From the NCBI RefSeq assembly GCF_000238395.3, contig NZ_CP011025.1, positions 3,658,001-3,722,000 of the forward strand: a DNA stretch of 64,000 nt, read 5' to 3'. The stretch comes from Pseudoalteromonas arctica A 37-1-2. Lineage in GTDB: Bacteria > Pseudomonadota > Gammaproteobacteria > Enterobacterales > Alteromonadaceae. Each line of letters begins with the position of its first letter. Position 1 is the first letter of the stretch. Positions 57,981 through 64,000 of the stretch are shown here, in pieces. The notes beneath the pieces are model-generated. The model did no database searches. It was not told where the DNA came from and worked only from the letters and a program-made list of their open reading frames with translations. Made by a program: the position numbers and the translations under genes.

Positions 57981-60668
57981 TTATTTATTTGATAAATAGT
58001 GCCAAAGAGTTTTAAAAAGCGTATTTGCATCAATAGGTTTGGTAATATAACTATTCATTCCAGAGGCTAATGCCTTTTTAACGTCATCGTCATGGGCGTT
58101 CGCCGATAGCCCTATTATGGGTAAATCAATTAACCCTAAATCACAACGAATTACTTTTGTTGCTTGGAGTCCATCCATTTTTGGCATCTGAATATCCATA
58201 AGAACAATGTCGTAGCTATTTTCGGTTAGCTTTTCTATGGCTTCAAAACCATCATTAGCAATGTAGGCAATACACCCTTTTGTTTTTAAAATGGCACTGG
58301 CAACATGCTGGTTAAGTGGGTTATCTTCGACTAAAAGTAACTTATAGTTTGCGAATGATAAGGTACTTACATCTATTTCGTCGTATTGCTGTTGAATTTG
58401 CTCTGCCTTTGGTAAAGGCGATATAAGCGGCAAACTAAATGTAAATGTAGAACCTTTGCCTTCATAACTAACTAAATCAATTGCACCACCCATTAACTCA
58501 ACCAGCTTTCTGCAAATACTTAACCCTAAGCCTGTACCACCATATTGACGTGAGGTTGAGCTATCGGCTTGCGCAAACGGTTTAAACAATTGTTTTTGTG
58601 CTTCGCTACTAATACCAATACCCGTATCGTTAATACTAAAGTAAGTCATTTTTTTCGACTGCCAAATTTTCAGAGTGATCTCACCTTCCCCTGTAAATTT
58701 AACCGCATTATTGAGCAGATTCAGCAGCACTTGTTTTAAGCGGATTGGATCGGTATTAATGACCAAATTTGATGTTTTATCAAAATCGAGACTTAACTTT
58801 ATTGATTTAATGTCAGCTTCAAACTGAAGTAAATTAAGCATTTCATCCGCTAAACTCGCTACGTTAATAGGCTCTTGCATTAAGTCTAGCTTGCCTGCTT
58901 CCATTTTTGAAAAGTCGAGCACATCGTTTAATACCCGCAGTAAAACACCCAGTGCTCCATCTGCTTGTTCAATGTAACTCCTTGCTTGTTGCCAATCATT
59001 CTGTTGCAGCGCTAAATAATGCAGCCCTTTTATACCGTTAATAGGGGTGCGGACTTCGTGACTCATGTTTGCTAAAAACTGTCCTTTAATATGACTCGCT
59101 TCATCTGCTTTTTGTTTTTCTTTGCGTAATGTATGCGTTTGCTTAGCCACTTGTTCGCGAATTTGTATGTTTGTACCTGTAACTGAAATCAAAAATGTAA
59201 TCAGTAACCACACAAACAACATACCTACTATTTGTGCAAGCCAATACATTAACCAAGACGTTCTAACTATTGGTTCATATAACTCGACCTGCCACATGCG
59301 TTTGCCAATCAACAATTGATATTCTTTAAACAGCGTTTGCGAGTTATCGGTATCGGCAATATAAATTGCCTGCTTTTTCCCTGGTATCGTTGTATCAAAA
59401 AAACTGACTGAAATTGAGTTGTTGTGATCAAATAATAGTGTTTGCGATAAGCGTTTCAGACTAACAATCGCTGCCACAAAACCTTGAAAATCATCTTCGG
59501 TAGACGACTCTCCAAAAACAGGATATAAAAAGAGTACACCGTCTTCAGCTGTATTTTGGACTAAATTAATTGGCTCACTTAGTGCAAGTTCATTAAGCTC
59601 TTTCGCTTTGCTAAGCGCTGCACCTCTTACTTTACTAGAAGCTAAATCAAACCCTAAAACACCTTCATTATCTTTTAAGGGATATACATATTTTACAGGA
59701 AAGTAATTACTACGCGTACCTGCAGGTTGCCAACCTCCATCAAGTGACTTTTCTTTTATATATAAAGGTTTGCCTGTGGCTGTATTTTCATGTGTTTCAA
59801 AATCTGCGAGTTTATTTGCTGGTACATAAGGTATCCATTCAAATGCTAAAATTTCTTGGCTATAGTCCAACTGCTTTGAAGTAAATTGTTTAAACTCTTT
59901 AAAGTTCACGTCATTACTACTAGCAAAAAATGTAGCTAACAATCCTAAGTGAGCAGTAATACCATCGAGCTTCTGGCTTATAGCATTTTGCACAGTAAGT
60001 ATTTTGGCTTCTTGCTTTTGAATGTCTTTTTCTTTTTTAACACTGGCAGCGCCATAAAAACTAACGCTGATTAGTATATAAATTAATAGTGAAGGTAAAA
60101 TTACCAACATACGGTGGCGTACTTGCGTGTAATTAAAGGCTGCGAGCATGAGTGGAGTAAATATAAGTACACCGATACTGTCGCCAATCCACCATGCTAT
60201 AAAGCTATCAAAAATAGCATGCGTAGGGATCACATTATTCAATGCTAATAAACTAGTTCCCACACCTGCAGCAATAACACAGCATATTGGTCCTGCTACT
60301 ATTAAGCTCTGCACACTGTGTTTTAAAGAAGATAAATCTAGTGGAGCCTTTATAACATTTACTATAATTTGACGACCAATCCAAGCCTGTAAAACAGAGG
60401 CTAAAGTGACGCAAATAGCTTGTAAAAGCACATTAAAATGAAGAATATCTACGGTGTTATCAAGATGAATTAAGTTAGTACAGAAAGCACCAAGAATAAG
60501 GCCAATAAATGACTTACGTCCCCAAATTAAAAAGCTCGCTAAAGCAATTCCTGAGGGCGGCCAAGAGGCGACCGCATAGCCATCTACAGAAAGAAGTGAG
60601 TTGCTAAAATACCCAGTAAAAAAGTAAGCACAAGCCAAGCTAAGGGTTAATATTAAAAACTTTCTCAA
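57981..60668 (-). CDS. Hybrid sensor histidine kinase with MASE1 and CHASE domains
   Basis: An 895-residue membrane kinase. A MASE1 domain of about eight spans (1-210, SWPPSGIALASFLIWG) is followed by a periplasmic CHASE domain (about 225-460, with FASSNDVNFKEFKQFT and FEWIPYVP) and another span (about 475-495). Then come HisKA with phospho-His537 (NMSHEVRTPI), an HATPase domain (N box LLNNAVKF; G boxes NDTGIGI and GGTGLGL) and a receiver with Asp825 (VLMDIQMPKMDG). It lacks an HPt domain, so a separate phosphotransfer partner is required. The ligand is unknown; CHASE domains often sense small organic molecules. Confidence 0.9.
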   Translation of the reverse strand: MRKFLILTLSLACAYFFTGYFSNSLLSVDGYAVASWPPSGIALASFLIWGRKSFIGLILGAFCTNLIHLDNTVDILHFNVLLQAICVTLASVLQAWIGRQIIVNVIKAPLDLSSLKHSVQSLIVAGPICCVIAAGVGTSLLALNNVIPTHAIFDSFIAWWIGDSIGVLIFTPLMLAAFNYTQVRHRMLVILPSLLIYILISVSFYGAASVKKEKDIQKQEAKILTVQNAISQKLDGITAHLGLLATFFASSNDVNFKEFKQFTSKQLDYSQEILAFEWIPYVPANKLADFETHENTATGKPLYIKEKSLDGGWQPAGTRSNYFPVKYVYPLKDNEGVLGFDLASSKVRGAALSKAKELNELALSEPINLVQNTAEDGVLFLYPVFGESSTEDDFQGFVAAIVSLKRLSQTLLFDHNNSISVSFFDTTIPGKKQAIYIADTDNSQTLFKEYQLLIGKRMWQVELYEPIVRTSWLMYWLAQIVGMLFVWLLITFLISVTGTNIQIREQVAKQTHTLRKEKQKADEASHIKGQFLANMSHEVRTPINGIKGLHYLALQQNDWQQARSYIEQADGALGVLLRVLNDVLDFSKMEAGKLDLMQEPINVASLADEMLNLLQFEADIKSIKLSLDFDKTSNLVINTDPIRLKQVLLNLLNNAVKFTGEGEITLKIWQSKKMTYFSINDTGIGISSEAQKQLFKPFAQADSSTSRQYGGTGLGLSICRKLVELMGGAIDLVSYEGKGSTFTFSLPLISPLPKAEQIQQQYDEIDVSTLSFANYKLLLVEDNPLNQHVASAILKTKGCIAYIANDGFEAIEKLTENSYDIVLMDIQMPKMDGLQATKVIRCDLGLIDLPIIGLSANAHDDDVKKALASGMNSYITKPIDANTLFKTLWHYLSNK

Positions 60669-60719
60669 TGCTTGTGCTCCTGAACTACAAAAAATGCTAA
60701 GTAGTTATAGTGTAGTCAT

Positions 60720-61838
60720 TTATTGATATAAAACGAGCGCCTTTTCTGCTTGTGCACTATTTTTATAACTTAAAACAGCTTGTTCAGAGAACTGTTTTTT
60801 ATTGTCACTATTCAGTGCTTTATCAAAAATTCTAGCTGCTAAGTCATAATCACCTTTAGCATTAGCAAGGCAAGCCAGCGCAAGTAATAGTGAATTATTT
60901 GAATCATCCTTTTTAAGGCGTTCTTGTATGTTTATTTGCAACTTAGGCGCATCGGCTGCTGTTGCTTTACTTAATATATTGGCAAGCTCTAAGTGTTGCT
61001 CATTGTGCTTAACCATTTTAATTAAGTCACTTTCAATAGCAGCCAATTGACCTGCTTGCGCCATTTGCATTAAATATGCGGTGTGGGCATGAGCTTGCAG
61101 CTTTTTCGGTAGCTGTTTATATTTTTCACTCAGTTTGTCTGCATCTAACGCATTAAAGTAGGCACTAAATAACTGCGTCCACTGTGCATCAGTAAGTGCT
61201 TTTTTGCGTAATAAACGCGGCAAAAAATCTTCCAGCGCACTAAAGTGTTGTTGCTGTACTAATACTTCTGCATAAAGTTTTAACTCAAGTGCGGTGGCTT
61301 TTTTAGCTTCTGCGCTAATACGCATTTGTGATTCAATCGCGCTACTGTCGCCACTTGCCAACCATAGCTTTGCTACTTTTAATTGATGCTCTGGGCTTAT
61401 TTCAAATAAACGCTCAAGTGCTTTATCTGTTTGATTATTAGCAAGCGCTGCTTTTGCAAGTAATGCTAAGCGAATATCTTCAAACTTATCTGGTACGCTA
61501 TTACCCGATAGAGCCTGCTCTACATGCTCATAATCATCATTAATAGCACTCCACAGAGCCTGCTCAATAGCTACTTGTTTGCGCTCTTGGCTACGTGCAA
61601 AAAAGCCATGTTTAGTATTATGATAAATCGATAATAAGTAGCGGATTAGCTTATATGTTAAATATAAAACAACAGCGGTAATGACTGCCATTATACAAAA
61701 CGATACTATCGTGCCTTCTATCGTCGTATTGTTAAATGAAATAAGTACATAACCTTTTTCATCTAGCACAAATGGAGTAACCGCTAGTACAACAACAATA
61801 GCTACAATTAAAATAATTAGCCCTATCATTGCGCCCAC
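60720..61838 (-). CDS. hemY: HemY family protein, TPR membrane protein of the haem operon
   Basis: A 372-residue inner membrane protein. Two N-terminal spans (about 4-24 and 43-62) are followed by the family segment HGFFARSQERKQ and a cytoplasmic or periplasmic TPR-like helical domain to the end. In gammaproteobacteria it ends the hemCDXY operon; its biochemical function is not settled, and it is unrelated to protoporphyrinogen oxidase HemY of Gram-positives. It overlaps the end of hemDX by 13 bp. Confidence 0.9.
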   Translation of the reverse strand: MGAMIGLIILIVAIVVVLAVTPFVLDEKGYVLISFNNTTIEGTIVSFCIMAVITAVVLYLTYKLIRYLLSIYHNTKHGFFARSQERKQVAIEQALWSAINDDYEHVEQALSGNSVPDKFEDIRLALLAKAALANNQTDKALERLFEISPEHQLKVAKLWLASGDSSAIESQMRISAEAKKATALELKLYAEVLVQQQHFSALEDFLPRLLRKKALTDAQWTQLFSAYFNALDADKLSEKYKQLPKKLQAHAHTAYLMQMAQAGQLAAIESDLIKMVKHNEQHLELANILSKATAADAPKLQINIQERLKKDDSNNSLLLALACLANAKGDYDLAARIFDKALNSDNKKQFSEQAVLSYKNSAQAEKALVLYQ

Positions 61839-63667
61839 TCCTTAACCTTTTGTGTACTATTTAAGGTTATTTTTGGATTAAAATTAAGCTGCTCTTTTTC
61901 GAGTTTAGACAACGCTTTAAGTACCGTTTTGGTTGCATCATCGTCTTGCTTAAAGTACTCACCAACTAAACGTTTTGCTTCACTTAAGGCGCTAAAGAAA
62001 ATACTCGCCTGCTTACTCATAAGTGCATCTTGTGCCTGAGTTATATTAAGCTTGATTCGTTGATTAATTAAATGGCGCTCTTGATCTGTAAGTAATGGCT
62101 CAATGGAAACACCTTCGTGCTGGCGAATAGTAATAAAGCTATCCACAATTTTATTCCAGCTATTACTCAGGTTTTGCTGCCAATCACTCACGTCATCACT
62201 TAAAGCATTTTCATCTATTGCAGCCGCTTCTTCTGGCAAGTTAACCGCATTAAAAACTAAATTATCAACGCTATTAAGTGCACTGTTTAGCTGTAAATAA
62301 ATAGCCTCTGTTGCTATAGGTTTAAGGCTATCAAGTGTTTGTATGTCTTGCATAATAGCTTGGCGAACTTCAACTGTTCCTGGGTGTTCGCTAAGTAATG
62401 CATCTAAGCGCTTTAAAACAGCACTAGTGCCTTGGTAATCTTTTTCAGCCCATAGTTTAAATTCAGCCATACGCTGTAAGCTGGTTACTTCTTGTGGGTT
62501 TAAAGACGAGCCTTGTTGCTGCGCTTTTTGCAGGGCTGCTTTTAGCTCTTGCTGATTTTGAGCTGCACTTTCACTTAGGGTTGCGGCTACTTTTTTCTCA
62601 CTATTAAACAGCGCTTGCTGCAAATTAGATTGCGCCGATTTAAGTGCTTGCAGCTCTTGAACGAGTAACTTATTTTGCTCGCTTAACTCATTAACGGCTA
62701 GGTTTTGCGCCTTACCAGCATTTAATTTTTGATAAAACTCGTATCCAACACCAGAGGCCACAATTAACGAAATAAGAAGCGCAAGTGCTGCAACCTTACT
62801 TACCTTTTGTTTGTTTTTTTCTGTCGTATTTTTTGTAGCTGCTGGCTCTTGCTTAGCTGATTTAGCTGAGGCCGGGTTAGCTATTGTTGATGTGGCTTTT
62901 TCTGCCGTAACTGGCTTTGACTGTTCGCTCATGTTGCTACCTTGCTGATTTATGCAGGTAAACATAGCATTATCGCTAGCCCCTGCTGCAATGTGTATAT
63001 TAGCCGAACTTACCTGTTGCAACTTTAAATAAGCGGCTATCCGCTCGCTTGCAACATAAAATCGGCACTGTTGTAACCATTGTAGTTGGTGTGCAGTAAG
63101 GCTTTTAAATATAGCATCAACTGCTGCATTACTTGTTATGACTATACCGTGTACATTCTGGCTTTTCCAGTGGTCTGTCCAGTTAGGGGTGATACTCTCT
63201 GTGGGTTCACGTTTGTACACAACACAATTATTTAAAAAAGCACCACGCTCTTTTAGCGTTTTAGCTAACTCAGGGCGGCCGCCTTGCCCCTTAACTAACA
63301 CTATATTACTGCCATCAACCTCGGCGAGTGATTTGAGCGCAAGTAACCCTTCTGAATCATACTGCTTTGGTACTGCTGCGCGCACACCAAATTGCTCATA
63401 TATAATGTCGGCTGTTTGTTGTCCAACCGCATAAAACTGCGCTTTGGTATTTATATCGGGTTTTAATTGCGAAAGTGCACTGACTGCATCTTGCGATATA
63501 AATATTATTTTATCTGCATTTAACAGCGGACTAAGTTCAGTGCTGGAGGGTGTTAAATGCGTTATTTTTAATACCGGAAATAAAGACGCCTGATAACCCG
63601 CTTGCTCAAGTTGCTGTGCAAGGGCTGCGCCTTTTCCTTCGGGCCGAGTTATCAGAATATGTGTCAT
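61826..63667 (-). CDS. hemD: Fused uroporphyrinogen-III synthase HemD and membrane protein HemX
   Basis: A single 613-codon gene. Residues 1-240 form HemD (ILITRPEGKGAALAQQL at the start; VLVKGQGGRPELAKTL; GIVITSNAAVDAIF), which closes hydroxymethylbilane to uroporphyrinogen III. From residue 246 (MSEQSKPV) the sequence becomes HemX: an Ala/Lys/Thr-rich lead, one membrane span (about 293-312, AALALLISLIVASGVGYEF), then coiled coil and helical domain. E. coli has two separate genes. An internal ATG (62930-62932) with AAGGT just upstream could also give separate HemX. It follows hemC with no gap (TAA ATG) and overlaps hemY. Confidence 0.92.
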   Translation of the reverse strand: MTHILITRPEGKGAALAQQLEQAGYQASLFPVLKITHLTPSSTELSPLLNADKIIFISQDAVSALSQLKPDINTKAQFYAVGQQTADIIYEQFGVRAAVPKQYDSEGLLALKSLAEVDGSNIVLVKGQGGRPELAKTLKERGAFLNNCVVYKREPTESITPNWTDHWKSQNVHGIVITSNAAVDAIFKSLTAHQLQWLQQCRFYVASERIAAYLKLQQVSSANIHIAAGASDNAMFTCINQQGSNMSEQSKPVTAEKATSTIANPASAKSAKQEPAATKNTTEKNKQKVSKVAALALLISLIVASGVGYEFYQKLNAGKAQNLAVNELSEQNKLLVQELQALKSAQSNLQQALFNSEKKVAATLSESAAQNQQELKAALQKAQQQGSSLNPQEVTSLQRMAEFKLWAEKDYQGTSAVLKRLDALLSEHPGTVEVRQAIMQDIQTLDSLKPIATEAIYLQLNSALNSVDNLVFNAVNLPEEAAAIDENALSDDVSDWQQNLSNSWNKIVDSFITIRQHEGVSIEPLLTDQERHLINQRIKLNITQAQDALMSKQASIFFSALSEAKRLVGEYFKQDDDATKTVLKALSKLEKEQLNFNPKITLNSTQKVKEWAQ

Positions 63668-64000
63668 TTATGCGTCTCTATAAACTTCAGCTAATATTTT
63701 GTCTGCGCCTTGAGCTAGTAATTTTTTAGCAAGCTCAATACCTAGTTCTTCTGCGTCATTTACATGACCTGTTACTTCGTCACGTAAAATTTCGCTGCCA
63801 TCAACAGCACCCACTAAACCACGCAAATGTACCTGCTCGCCATCAACTAATGCATAAGCACCAATAGGAACTTGGCAACCACCTTCTAAATAGCGGTTCA
63901 TCGAACGCTCTGCATTTACGCGAATACGTGTTTGGGTATGCTCAAGTGGTGCAAGTAATGCTTTTGTTACTTCATCATCAATACGACATTCAATACCTAC
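63668..64000 (-). CDS. hemC: Porphobilinogen deaminase, C-terminal part
   Basis: The last 110 codons of hydroxymethylbilane synthase, continuing beyond the right edge. Visible are [19 protein letters not shown], the cofactor-binding loop [12 protein letters not shown], whose Cys carries the dipyrromethane primer, and the C-terminal [18 protein letters not shown]. It joins four porphobilinogens into hydroxymethylbilane, the substrate of HemD encoded next. The stop TAA directly abuts the hemDX ATG. Confidence 0.96.
   Translation of the reverse strand, partial: VGIECRIDDEVTKALLAPLEHTQTRIRVNAERSMNRYLEGGCQVPIGAYALVDGEQVHLRGLVGAVDGSEILRDEVTGHVNDAEELGIELAKKLLAQGADKILAEVYRDA

Overview
The window reads as a chromosomal segment of a marine gammaproteobacterium of the order Alteromonadales, most likely Pseudoalteromonas. 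The reasons are the AT-rich composition, the complete rRNA operon, the gppA-rhlB-trxA-rho and ubiD-fre neighbourhoods, a fused hemD-hemX gene, a caa3-type cytochrome oxidase cluster and CbpA/CbpM. The genus is an inference from gene content and general rRNA appearance; no database search was possible. Almost everything is ordinary core chromosome, interrupted by two insertion sequences.

Region 1 (1-4602): a minus-strand chemotaxis operon, STAS protein - cheY - cheA - cheW. cheA is split by a two-ORF IS3-type element (460-2094). Removing the element and one copy of a 6-bp direct repeat restores a perfect 696-codon cheA. Region 2 (4625-12833): a minus-strand cytochrome c oxidase operon running coxB, coxA, ctaG, coxC, surf1, a small membrane protein, ctaA, ctaB/cyoE and SCO1. 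A DUF2909 gene on the opposite strand overlaps the 3' end of coxC. Region 3 (12834-20365): lexA with two SOS boxes, a hotdog thioesterase, a PepSY-like membrane protein, cbpA-cbpM, endonuclease I, and an S41 protease lipoprotein coupled to a small lipoprotein. A 26-codon candidate peptide gene lies between coxB and lexA. Region 4 (20382-24802): a nitric oxide defence unit, with hmp, nnrS and a small membrane protein divergent from norR; two NorR-type sites and a sigma-54-like promoter lie between them.

Region 5 (24835-28853): a LysR regulator divergent from an FMN reductase, a TerB-like protein, two secreted proteins of unknown role, an acetyltransferase remnant, and a duplicated rRNA-operon tail. 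Region 6 (28854-34350): a 16S-23S-5S operon on the minus strand with no tRNA in the spacer, two tandem promoters, boxA elements and processing stems. Region 7 (34423-46387): gppA, rhlB, trxA, rho, a periplasmic-TPR hybrid kinase, a DnaJ-related protein, dbpA and a TonB-dependent siderophore receptor. Region 8 (46508-56831): an M28 peptidase, a zinc-ribbon/Sel1 membrane protein whose ribosome binding site is buried in a strong hairpin, a DUF808 membrane protein, an MliC-like lipoprotein, a chemoreceptor, ubiD, fre, a CBS-domain protein and an IS4-family element. Region 9 (56853-64000): adenosine deaminase, a MASE1/CHASE hybrid kinase and the haem biosynthesis operon hemC-hemDX-hemY.

No CRISPR array, prophage or classic defence island is visible, and I do not see a clear wholly new system. 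The points most worth a second look are the disrupted cheA, the RBS-sequestering hairpin at 47948-47990, the coxC/DUF2909 antisense overlap, the small peptide gene at 13138-13218, the NorR regulatory region and the duplicated rrn tail.
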